This document shows positions 6,439 to 14,565 of a DNA stretch of 16,422 nt, one piece after another. Within the stretch, counting starts at the first letter, position 1. Every line of letters starts with the position of its first letter. Source of the DNA: Dokdonella_A sp014338185 (lineage in GTDB: Bacteria; Pseudomonadota; Gammaproteobacteria; Xanthomonadales; Rhodanobacteraceae); assembly GCA_030263295.1 (NCBI GenBank), contig SZOS01000056.1, positions 1-16,422 on the forward strand. Direction: 5' to 3'. A program made the translations under genes and the position numbers. Under the pieces are notes generated by a model. That model was not told where the DNA came from. It was given only the letters and a program-made list of their open reading frames with translations, and made no database searches.

Positions 6439-9046
6439 TGCCGACTGGACGCGCGTTTCCGCGCTCCTCGACGAACTGTTCGATCTCGATGCCGCCGCCT
6501 GCGCGGCGCGACTGGCGCAGATTGCCGGCGACGACCCGGCCCTCGCGGCCCGGCTGCAGAAGATGCTCGACGCCGACGCCGTCAGCGGCCTGCTCGACGA
6601 AGGCATCGCGCGCGTCGCGCCCACGGTGATGGTGCGTCTGTCTGAACCCGAAGCTGCAGCGTCCGGCAATCCATTGCGCGCAGCGGCCTGCAGCGGCCTG
6701 CAGCTGGGCCACTACCGGCTCGTCGAACGCATCGGTGCCGGCGGCATGGGCGAAGTCTGGCGTGGCGAACGCATCGATGATTTCGAGCAGCAGGTGGCCG
6801 TGAAATTGATCCGCCCCCTGATGGACAGCCCGGCGCTGCGTGAGCGCTTCAGCCGCGAACGGCGCATCCTGGCGCGACTCGACCATCCGAACATCGCCCG
6901 CCTGCTGGATGGCGGCGTGTCGGAAGACGGCACGCCGTGGTACGCGATGGAATTCGTGCGCGGTGAGGACATCGTCAGCCATGCCCGACACCACGATCTG
7001 GACGTCCGTGCGCGCGTCGAGCTGCTGCTGCAGGTCTGCAATGCGACCGCGCAGGCCCAGTCCCAGCTGATCGTGCATAGGGACATCAAACCCTCGAACC
7101 TGCTGGTGGATGACAGCGGCCGGGTCCGCGTCCTGGACTTCGGCATCGCGCGGCTGCTGGACGACAGCGCTGACCTGCAGCTGACCGGCACCGGCGTTCG
7201 CGTCTACTCGCCGGTGTACGCCGCGCCCGAACAGATTCGTGGCGACGCCGTCGGCACCGCCGCGGACGTGTTCGCGCTGGGCGCCGTGCTGTTCGAGCTG
7301 CTGACCGGCGAGCCCCCGCACCCGCAGCGCAGCGCCACACCGGACCGGCTGCTGGCCGGCCTCGACCACGAGACGGCGCCCCGACCCAGCCAGACCTTGC
7401 GTGAACGCAGCCGCCAGAGCAGCGAATTGCGCCTTTCCCACTTCGCCCGGGAGGTGGGTGGCGACCTTGATCAGATCGTTGCCACCGCGCTTCACCCTGA
7501 CGCCGTGCGCCGCTACGCCGGCGCCGCGCAGCTCGGTGACGACCTGCGGCGCTGGCTCGATGGCCATCCGATCGCCGCCCGCGCCGACACCGCCGGTTAC
7601 CGCATGCGTCGATTCGTGGCGCGCCACCGGCTGGCGGTCGGCAGCGCCAGCGCGGTGCTGCTGGCGCTGATCGCCGGTCTCGGTCTCGCGCTGTGGCAGG
7701 CCGGCGTGGCCCGCGACCAGGCCGCACGCGCCGATGCCGAGACGGAGCGCATGGGTCGCACCTATCGCTTCGTGATGTCGATGTTCAATGCCATCCAGCC
7801 CTCGCGTGGTGGCGGGCAGAACCAGCAGCAGACTGTCGAAATGCTGTTGCGCGACGGCTTAGGGCGCCTGGACACCGAACTTGCCGACATGCCCGATGTA
7901 CGCGCCGGACTGCGCGCATCCTGGAGCGCGCTGCTGATCTCTCTGGGCCACCTCGACGAAGGCCTGGAGAGCCTCGAACAGGCGGTTGCCGAATACGAGG
8001 CACTGTCACCCGACGCCGACGGTGACCTGGTCAGCGCCCTGATCAATGTCGCCGGCGCCTACAAGGACGCTGCCCGTCCCGACGACGCGGAAGCCGCTGC
8101 ACGCAAGGCGTTGCGCCTTCTGGAGAGCGAAGGTTCCGACAAGGTCGCCGAACGCATCCAGGCACGCACCGTGCTGGCCAACCTCGCCACCTTCCGCTTC
8201 CGCTCCGACGAGGCGATCACGCTAAATGAGCAGATCCTCGAGGATCGCCGGCAAATCTCGGGCCTGAAACCGTCCGACCTCGCGGTGAACTACAACAACC
8301 TCGCCTCGGCCTACCTCTATGGCGACCGCTATGCGGATGCCGAACGCCTCTACCGCGACCTCGACCAGCAGCTTCGCGACAGTCCGGGATCACCGCCGTC
8401 GCGGCGCGTCTACTCGCTTTCCGGCATCGCCTGGTCGCTGCTCGGACAGGCTCGTTTCGATGAGGCACTGCAGGTCACCGACGAGATGCAGGCCATCGGC
8501 CGCGAAACCCTGAGCGAAAAGCACGACCTGGTGGTCAGCGCACAGACCCTGCGCGCACGCGTGGCGGCAGCACGCGGCGAGTATGGCCTGGCCGACCGCC
8601 TCTTCGCCGACGCCATACCGCGCATGACCGACTCCACCGCCAGCATAGCGCTGCTGAACTGGGGCGCCGGGCTCGTCGAGCAGGGTCGCCACGCCGAAGC
8701 CATCGAACGTCTGCAACAGGCAAGGGAACTCTTCGCGTCTTCCAAACGCGCCGACTCACCCCCGGGCCTGTTCTGCACGGCCCTGTTGGAAACCGCGCGC
8801 GCGTACCGCGACCCCGATGCAACGACCAACGCCCAAGCCGCCCTCGAGCGATTCGATGCGTTGGGCCTGCAGCGAAGCGACGACCGCGTGCGCGCCATGC
8901 TGGCCGTCGCCGGACTGCTGGCCAGCCAGGGAAGGACGGATGAGGCTGCCGAACTGGGCAGGCAGGCTGCATCGCAGGCGACCGCTCTTTTGGGTGCGAA
9001 ACACCCATTGAGCCTCGAAGCCGCAGCCTTGGCAGATCACCTCTGA
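6431..9046 (+). CDS. Transmembrane PknB-type Ser/Thr protein kinase with extracytoplasmic TPR region
   Basis: The product is 871 residues, starting at the ATG that overlaps the sigma factor stop by 8 bases. An N-terminal helical stretch of about 90 residues precedes the kinase domain (about 95-360). That domain has glycine loop GAGGMG (102-107), VAVK with Lys125, catalytic HRDIKPSN (H216, D218, K220), DFG (236-238) and APE (265-267), so all Hanks-type motifs are intact and activity is expected. A basic stop-transfer sequence (MRRFVARHR) leads into one membrane segment at about 398-420 (ASAVLLALIAGLGLALW). The remaining 440 residues are helical with TPR-like repeats, probably in the periplasm, where they may sense a ligand or protein. 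The pair resembles sigma/kinase units such as EcfK-PknS of Xanthomonas citri and EcfP-PknT of Vibrio parahaemolyticus. A tandem CAGCGGCCTG (6681-6700) marks the linker before the kinase domain. Longer in-frame starts overlap the sigma gene and are rejected. Confidence 0.9.
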   Translation: MTDADWTRVSALLDELFDLDAAACAARLAQIAGDDPALAARLQKMLDADAVSGLLDEGIARVAPTVMVRLSEPEAAASGNPLRAAACSGLQLGHYRLVERIGAGGMGEVWRGERIDDFEQQVAVKLIRPLMDSPALRERFSRERRILARLDHPNIARLLDGGVSEDGTPWYAMEFVRGEDIVSHARHHDLDVRARVELLLQVCNATAQAQSQLIVHRDIKPSNLLVDDSGRVRVLDFGIARLLDDSADLQLTGTGVRVYSPVYAAPEQIRGDAVGTAADVFALGAVLFELLTGEPPHPQRSATPDRLLAGLDHETAPRPSQTLRERSRQSSELRLSHFAREVGGDLDQIVATALHPDAVRRYAGAAQLGDDLRRWLDGHPIAARADTAGYRMRRFVARHRLAVGSASAVLLALIAGLGLALWQAGVARDQAARADAETERMGRTYRFVMSMFNAIQPSRGGGQNQQQTVEMLLRDGLGRLDTELADMPDVRAGLRASWSALLISLGHLDEGLESLEQAVAEYEALSPDADGDLVSALINVAGAYKDAARPDDAEAAARKALRLLESEGSDKVAERIQARTVLANLATFRFRSDEAITLNEQILEDRRQISGLKPSDLAVNYNNLASAYLYGDRYADAERLYRDLDQQLRDSPGSPPSRRVYSLSGIAWSLLGQARFDEALQVTDEMQAIGRETLSEKHDLVVSAQTLRARVAAARGEYGLADRLFADAIPRMTDSTASIALLNWGAGLVEQGRHAEAIERLQQARELFASSKRADSPPGLFCTALLETARAYRDPDATTNAQAALERFDALGLQRSDDRVRAMLAVAGLLASQGRTDEAAELGRQAASQATALLGAKHPLSLEAAALADHL

Positions 9047-9176
9047 TATCCGCCCATCGATGCCATCGCTACCGAGCCGCGCATTTCAAATGCCTACCGT
9101 CCGGTGCGAGCAGTCGGAGTCTGTTCATTGACAACGACGACCTCGATGCCAGCCACAGTCGATGGAGAGCGAGCAC

Positions 9177-10616
9177 ATGTCTTGCAGTGAACGAAGTGTC
9201 CACAGATCTGCGACGCTGTTTTCATTTCTACTCTTGTTCGGATTGCTGGCTTGCGTCGATCTCGCGAAGGCGCAGACGCTGGTCATCCGCAATGTCGCGC
9301 TGGTGGATCCCGATGAGCTTGCATCGGAACGTTCCACGCTGGTTCTGCGCGATGGCGTGATCGCCGCCATCGAAAACCCGGGCGCGCGGCTTTCGATCAC
9401 CAGCGCCCGAGAAATCGATGGCAATGCATTGTTCGCCATGCCGGGTCTGATGGATGCCCATGTGCACGCACACCGCGATGGGCGCGAGGCCTAGCACTAC
9501 CCGTTATATCTGGCGTTCGGCGTAACCCGTTTGCGTGACGCCGGCTCGCATCTGGGCTCGGCACTGGCCGCGCGCCGTCCGGGTGGCCGCGACCCGAGCG
9601 GCCCGACGGTGCGTTGGGGCTCACCACCACTCGATGGCGCGCCGCCGGTACTGTCGTTCGGGCTGGCTGCGGAAACTGCGGCAGCCGGGCGTGAGCTGGT
9701 GAGGATGTCGAAACGCGAAGGCTTCGACTTCGTCAAGGTCTACGACCGCCTGTCGCCCGAGGCGTATCGCGCCATCCTCGACGAGGCAAAGCATCAAGGC
9801 ATCGCGGTGGAAGGTCATGTGCCGCTGGCCAGCTCGCCCATCGACGCCATGACCGGCGGACAGCACGCCATCGACCACCTGACACTGGTGCTGGAAAGCT
9901 GCATCCCGGGCGCACTCGAATGGACGCATGCGGACACAGGGGCAGACTCGATGGCCCTGCTCACCGACGGTAGGCTCGCGGCGGCTCTTGAGCGCTATGA
10001 CGTGTCTGCCTGCGATGCGCTGTTCCAGCGTTTCGTCAACGCCGGCACCTGGCATATCCCGACACTGGTGCAACTCCGGGGCGCGTTCGCGCTGGACGAT
10101 CCGACCGTGACCGACAGCGCGGACATCCGGCTGGTGCCGGAGGCGGTGCAACAGGAATGGGCGGACTATCGACGCGAGGCGAAAGCGGACGAGCTGCGTG
10201 CCGGCATGGCCGTCTACGCGCGACAGCTGCGACTGGTCGGCGACATGCACCGCGCCGGCGTACGTCTGCTGGCGGGAACTGATGCCAGCACCGAACCTTT
10301 CGTGGTGCCCGGCGCCGCCCTCCACGACGAACTGGCCCTGTTCGTGCGCGCTGGAATGACCCCACTGCAGGCGTTGCGCACGGCGACCACCGATGCCGCA
10401 CGTTATGCGGGTGATGAACCCGAGCACATCGGCCTGCGTGTGGGCGCACCCGCCAATATCGTCCTGCTTAGCGCGGATCCACGCCTGGACATCCGCAATA
10501 CGCGCAGCATTGCCTGGGTTGTCCAGCGAGGTGAGGCGCACAGCCACGAGGAGCTCAGCGCAAGGTTGCAATCACCATCAATGGTCGATGAGAGATCTCC
10601 TCCATCGCTGGATTAG
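9177..10616 (+). pseudogene. Secreted amidohydrolase (imidazolonepropionase-like) broken by an in-frame amber codon
   Basis: ATG 9177 has GGAG at 9164-9167, 9 bases upstream, and a clear signal peptide (LFSFLLLFGLLA, cleavage near AKA-Q). The frame reads to TAG 9492-9494 (codon 106) and then continues in the same frame, with no shift, to TAG 10614-10616. Together this is 480 codons, a normal length for metal-dependent amidohydrolases that act on imide, amide or dipeptide-like bonds. All metal-site motifs survive on both sides of the stop: PGLMDAHVH (H95, H97), carboxylated-Lys candidate FVKVYD (K187), H214 in EGHVP, H234 in AIDHL, and D369 in LLAGTDAS. The sequence flanking the TAG reads HRDGREA-stop-HYPLYLAFGVTRLRDAG, a normal family passage. 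A single C-to-T change (CAG to TAG) would explain it. Readthrough, suppression or a base-call error are the alternatives to a young pseudogene. TTGACA at 9128-9133 may be a -35 element. Confidence 0.85.
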
Positions 10617-10804
10617 CGCTGTCGGGCAACTCGGGTTCGACCATGCGATGGCCCTGGCATCAGGTTTCCGCGTGTGTCCATCAGTAACCTACGGCAGGAT
10701 TTCCGGATTTCCAGGCTGCCACAGGAAATGCCCGTCAATGCATTCGTGCCCCGAGTGCGCTGCCGGCGATTCTGGGTCTTGTTTATCCGGGTTGAGGAAG
10801 CAAC

Positions 10805-12058
10805 ATGATTTCCACACGCCATTCGTCCGCCGCCAACCTGCCCGGATCCGACCTTCTGTGCGGAGCGCAACCGGTATCCGGCGCGGAGCGGATTGTCGTC
10901 ATCGACATCATCCGCGGCTTTGCGCTGTTCGGCGTGCTGTGGATGAACCTGTTTGAAAATCTCGGCCTGAACATGCCGATGGATGCGCTGGACAACCTGC
11001 CTACTGCGCAATGGGATCGACACGTCGGCTTTGTCTCCTACTGGTTGATGCAGGGCAAGGCGCAGACGCTGTTTTCACTGCTGTTCGGCTTTGGTTTTGC
11101 CAACATCATTGCGCGGCTTGAAGCGCGTGGCCTGTCCCAGCGACGCATATTCCTGCGCAGGATGGCAGTGCTGATGCTGTTTGGCCTGATCAACGTGTTC
11201 TGTCTGTATATCGGCGACATTCTCAACGCCTATGCGGCGATGGGCTTCCTGCTCTATTTCACGCGACGCTGGCCGACACGCAGGCTGCTGCTGGTGGCGC
11301 TTCCGCTGTCGCTGCTCGGCGGGCCGCTCCTCACTCTGATCAAGGAGACGGTCTGGGGCGGAACCGGCCCGTGGGTCGCTGCCTTCGATGAAGGCGCCGT
11401 CATTCGCCAGCAGCTGTTCGTGCAGGCGGACTATCCCGCCTATGTGGCCGAGCTGTGGCGTTCGTTCTGGTACGAATGGGTCGGAACCGGCCCGTGGCTG
11501 GTCTACATGGGACAGATCATGGGGCGCTTCCTGCTGGGCTCATGGCTGTTCCGGCAGGGCTGGTTTGCCGACGTGGCGGCACATCGCGATCTGTTTGTTC
11601 GCGTCATGCGCGGCGCGCTTCCGCCTGGCTTGCTGCTGTCGGCGATCATCTCGGCCAATCTGTACTACGACATCGGCCCGGACTGGACAGAAGGCGTGCT
11701 GAGGCCGGTGGCGATGCTGCTGCTTGCCTGCGGCTATGCCGCCGCCATCGTGCTGCTGCATCTGGCGGGCCGATGCACACTGCTGTTTCGCGGGTTGGCG
11801 GCGGTGGGCAAGATGGCGTTGACCAATTACCTGATGCAGAGCGTCTTTTACCTCTTCGTGGTCTATGGCTTCGGGCTGGGGTTGATGCCGTGGCTGGGGG
11901 CGACGCTGTCACTGGCGCTGGCGCTGGTGTTTTTCGCGATCCAGATCGGTTTCAGCCTGTGGTGGATGGCCCGCCATCGCTTCGGGCCGCTCGAATGGCT
12001 GTGGCGCGGCCTGACCTACGGCAGCTGGCCACGCCTTTTGCCCAGTTCAACGCCGTGA
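10805..12058 (+). CDS. DUF418 (YeiB-type) polytopic inner membrane protein
   Basis: The product is 417 residues with about ten hydrophobic segments. It carries both family hallmarks: the N-terminal IDIIRGFALFGVLWMNL (33-49) and the C-terminal FGPLEWLWRGLTYGSWP (393-409). DUF418/YeiB proteins are polytopic inner-membrane proteins of uncertain function, often discussed with acyltransferase-3-like membrane proteins; no substrate can be given from the sequence. The start at ATG 10805 has AGGA at 10795-10798 with 6 bases between. The 188-base gap before it (10617-10804) holds no gene and no clear promoter. The gene is not tightly linked to its neighbours; the amidohydrolase upstream is broken, and the downstream gap contains a possible minus-strand remnant. 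Confidence 0.9.
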   Translation: MISTRHSSAANLPGSDLLCGAQPVSGAERIVVIDIIRGFALFGVLWMNLFENLGLNMPMDALDNLPTAQWDRHVGFVSYWLMQGKAQTLFSLLFGFGFANIIARLEARGLSQRRIFLRRMAVLMLFGLINVFCLYIGDILNAYAAMGFLLYFTRRWPTRRLLLVALPLSLLGGPLLTLIKETVWGGTGPWVAAFDEGAVIRQQLFVQADYPAYVAELWRSFWYEWVGTGPWLVYMGQIMGRFLLGSWLFRQGWFADVAAHRDLFVRVMRGALPPGLLLSAIISANLYYDIGPDWTEGVLRPVAMLLLACGYAAAIVLLHLAGRCTLLFRGLAAVGKMALTNYLMQSVFYLFVVYGFGLGLMPWLGATLSLALALVFFAIQIGFSLWWMARHRFGPLEWLWRGLTYGSWPRLLPSSTP

Positions 12059-12223
12059 GGCGCAGCCACGGTGCGGCGGCGGGAAGGATGGCTTCGCGCT
12101 CACGCCAGTTGCCCGAGTAGAGCGCGTCGCGCCAGTCGGAGTGACGCGCCTCCCCGAAGACCGGCTTATGTCGGCAGACCTCGAGCAACGCCGCATGAAC
12201 CGTGTGGCCGACATGTCCCGTAA
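12059..12223 (-). pseudogene. Possible protein-coding remnant, unrecognised
   Basis: The minus strand of this gap has a frame reading LLEVCRHKPVFGEARHSDW, then RDALYSGNWREREAIL and PAAAPWLRLTALN. Its third codon positions are strongly GC-biased (about four fifths G or C by eye), as in the true genes here, and the residue order looks protein-like. It runs antisense into the end of the DUF418 gene (to 11952) and has no convincing start or ribosome binding site, so it may be the tail end of a lost gene. I do not recognise the family. Chance coding appearance in GC-rich DNA is the main alternative. Confidence 0.3.
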
Positions 12224-12286
12224 CCCTTGGCCCCTGTTCATCACTTTCTCCGTTGATGTGGACAGCACACGAACGGAAACCGACCC

Positions 12287-12934
12287 ATGGCCGCCACACA
12301 ACTGATCGAACACTGGAACACGGCAATGGGGATCGCCCTTGTCGTGGCCGTGCCGGTGCTTTGGTGGTTCTGGCGCCAAGGCGTCCGTCGAGGAGAGGAC
12401 GCGGAAAATCAGCTTGACGATCTGGCGCGCCTGCTGGTCGCCACGTTGCGGCGTGGCGAAGACCTGGAAGCCCAGGGCGAGGGCCGCTTCGCGGGTCGCC
12501 GCTTTCGCCTGCATCGCACGGTGGTCGATAACCCGGGCGGCGCCAGCCGCCGGCGATACCTCACCCAACTTCGACTGGCAACGCCCCTGGATGGCGTGGC
12601 CGAAAGCCATCAGGTGGCATTCAAGAACATCCCCCGCTGGGCGCCCAAAGCGCTGCGTGAGCGTCCGTTTATCGACCGGGAGCGATCCATGCCCGAGGGC
12701 TGGTTCGATGACCGCTTGCGCCAGCAGGTGCGGGCAGTGATCGAGGCTGACGCCGGCGTCGGGCAGCTGTCCATCGACGCTGGCGAACTGCGCTGGACTA
12801 TCGAACTGTTCCGCAGCTGGAGTCCACTGCCCTCACCCGAAGCCTTGCGTCCACGCCTGTTCGCCATGGTGGAGCTGGCCACTACGCTGGAAGCAGCCGC
12901 GCCAAGCCAGCAGGTCGCGTCTGCCCGTTCCTGA
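12287..12934 (+). CDS. Hypothetical single-span membrane-anchored protein
   Basis: The product is 215 residues and not recognised. One membrane segment near the N-terminus (about 14-31, MGIALVVAVPVLWWFW) is followed by basic RQGVRRG, so the bulk is probably cytoplasmic. The rest is a soluble mixed helix/strand part rich in Arg, Leu and Glu, with patches such as GRRFRLHRTVVDNPGG, FKNIPRWAPKALRERPFIDRE and LRWTIELFRSW, and a helical end. No catalytic motif or cysteines stand out. The ribosome binding site is weak (ACGGAA upstream of ATG 12287), but the strong codon bias and the sensible membrane segment support it. It ends 26 bases before the CSLREA protein gene, so the two could share a transcript; nothing else suggests a common function. 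Confidence 0.7.
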   Translation: MAATQLIEHWNTAMGIALVVAVPVLWWFWRQGVRRGEDAENQLDDLARLLVATLRRGEDLEAQGEGRFAGRRFRLHRTVVDNPGGASRRRYLTQLRLATPLDGVAESHQVAFKNIPRWAPKALRERPFIDRERSMPEGWFDDRLRQQVRAVIEADAGVGQLSIDAGELRWTIELFRSWSPLPSPEALRPRLFAMVELATTLEAAAPSQQVASARS

Positions 12935-12960
12935 ATCCTGAGTCCGAAAAGGAGATGCCG

Positions 12961-14529
12961 ATGAACTTCCGAACCACTCTACCGGCGCTGGCACTACTGA
13001 TGGGCCTGGCGCCCATCACGACCATCCATGCGGCCACCTACGTGGTGACCCGGCTGGATGACCCGGTCAGCGACGGCAGTGGCTGCCAGCCGGGTGACTG
13101 CTCGTTGCGCGAGGCCGTGGATGCCTCCGCGCTTTCCGATCCATTCGGACCCACCGATCGCATCGAACTCCCTACCGGCGACATCAGTCTGATCCGTGGC
13201 CCGTTAAGCCTGCCGCTGCAGGGTCTGGAGATCGTCGGCAGCGGCAAGGAGAGCACAAGGATCACCACCACCACGGAACTGTTCGTGACACTGGCCGGCA
13301 GCGCGCGGCAGCTGACCCTTCGCGATCTGTCCATGCAGACCACCGATCCGGCCACCTACAACGTGCTTTCCAGCAGCAATGGTGGTGGCGAGTTTCGGCT
13401 GTTCGACATCAAAGTGCCGGCCGGTGGTGGCAGCGTCTCATTTAATGGCGACGATACGTTTGACGTGGAAGTCCGCGACAGCGAGATCGCCACCACCTTG
13501 CGCTGCTCGGGACTGGTCGGTACCTGTTACATCGTGGACAGCCGCTTGCGTGGGTTCGTTCTACAGCCCAGTGCGGACTCGGAAATGACGGCACTGCTCC
13601 TTCGGGTCGAAGTCGACGGACTGATGGATCCTGACAACCCCAGCTTCTCGTCCAGCATCGGAAATGTCGAAGAAGCCACTATCGAAGACAGCCGGATCAC
13701 CAACAGCAAGCTGGTGATCAACAATGCGCGTCCTGTGGTCAGCCTTTACGGCCTGCTCTACGACAACAACATCGGCCCCATCGAAACACAGGCCGCCGCC
13801 ACAGTCACACTCACCGACAGCGAGCTGCGCGACAACCATTCACGGGCGATCCGTGCCGGCGATGGCGCCGAATGGCTGATTGAACGCAGCTCCTTCATCA
13901 ACAACCGCGCGGATGACGAGGCCGGCGACGACGCCGGCGGCGCGATTCTGGTCGAGAACGCGACACAGCTGCGCATTCGCAACAGCACCTTCAGCGGTAA
14001 CAGCTTCAGCGTCGCCGCCGCCAATGCCGCGCGAGGCGGGGCCGTGGGCTGGCGCAATGCGGACGGCGCGCTGATCCTGCTGCGACACGCGACGGTGATT
14101 GCGCCCAGCATCTTCCCCGCCGGCATCGAAGGTACAGCCGTGGGCGGTTTTGGCGATGCCCATCTGAGCATCCAGAACAGCATCATTCGCGGCAGCTGCG
14201 TGTTTGGCGTGTCCGCCTTCGGTGAGCTGGGCAACGTCGAAAGCCCCGGCGACAGCTGCCATTTCCAAAGCGGTCTTCCCGGTGACAGCCTGGTGAATGT
14301 TTCCATGCCTGAACTGGCGCTCAGCACGCTGGGCGACCACGGCGGCGCGGCGCCGACCTTCCTGCCCCAGCCCGGCAGCGTCGCCATCGACAGTGGCCAT
14401 CCCGACTCCTGCCTGGCCAATGACCAGCGAGCCGCCGCGCGTCCCGTCGGCAGCGGCTGCGACGTGGGCGCGGTCGAAGCCGGCGCCGATCCGGGCGACG
14501 CCATCCTTTTCACCGATGGCTTTGAATGA
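12961..14529 (+). CDS. Secreted CSLREA-motif parallel beta-helix protein with '...LFTDGFE' tail
   Basis: The product is 522 residues. ATG 12961 is preferred because AAGGAG (12949-12954) lies 6 bases upstream; the in-frame ATG 12955 would abut it. A signal peptide (1-24, TIHA-ATY) leads into TYVVTRLDD and the CSLREA motif (47-52), which marks a large class of secreted bacterial repeat proteins. The middle is a run of beta-helix rungs with phrases such as LRDLSM, VEVRDSEI, TIEDSRITNSK, VTLTDSELRDNHSRA and LRIRNSTFSGNS. The end has IDSGHPDSC and RPVGSGCDVGAVE, the choice-of-anchor Q type ending, then GDAILFTDGFE at the extreme C-terminus. That short tail is common on secreted proteins of this bacterial order in my recollection and may be a sorting signal. 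A function in adhesion or at the surface is likely but unproven. The next gene starts 36 bases downstream. Confidence 0.88.
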   Translation: MNFRTTLPALALLMGLAPITTIHAATYVVTRLDDPVSDGSGCQPGDCSLREAVDASALSDPFGPTDRIELPTGDISLIRGPLSLPLQGLEIVGSGKESTRITTTTELFVTLAGSARQLTLRDLSMQTTDPATYNVLSSSNGGGEFRLFDIKVPAGGGSVSFNGDDTFDVEVRDSEIATTLRCSGLVGTCYIVDSRLRGFVLQPSADSEMTALLLRVEVDGLMDPDNPSFSSSIGNVEEATIEDSRITNSKLVINNARPVVSLYGLLYDNNIGPIETQAAATVTLTDSELRDNHSRAIRAGDGAEWLIERSSFINNRADDEAGDDAGGAILVENATQLRIRNSTFSGNSFSVAAANAARGGAVGWRNADGALILLRHATVIAPSIFPAGIEGTAVGGFGDAHLSIQNSIIRGSCVFGVSAFGELGNVESPGDSCHFQSGLPGDSLVNVSMPELALSTLGDHGGAAPTFLPQPGSVAIDSGHPDSCLANDQRAAARPVGSGCDVGAVEAGADPGDAILFTDGFE

Positions 14530-14565
14530 GCCAACGCAGGCACTGTCATATTCGAGGCTTTCGCC

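Noticed and set aside
6368..7627. Long minus-strand frame antisense to the kinase gene
   Set aside because: The plus strand here carries all Hanks kinase motifs in order. The minus frame has no recognisable family and only GC-driven openness.
9621..10571. Minus-strand frame antisense to the amidohydrolase
   Set aside because: The plus strand holds the conserved metal-binding residues in order, so this is a shadow despite the amber stop upstream.
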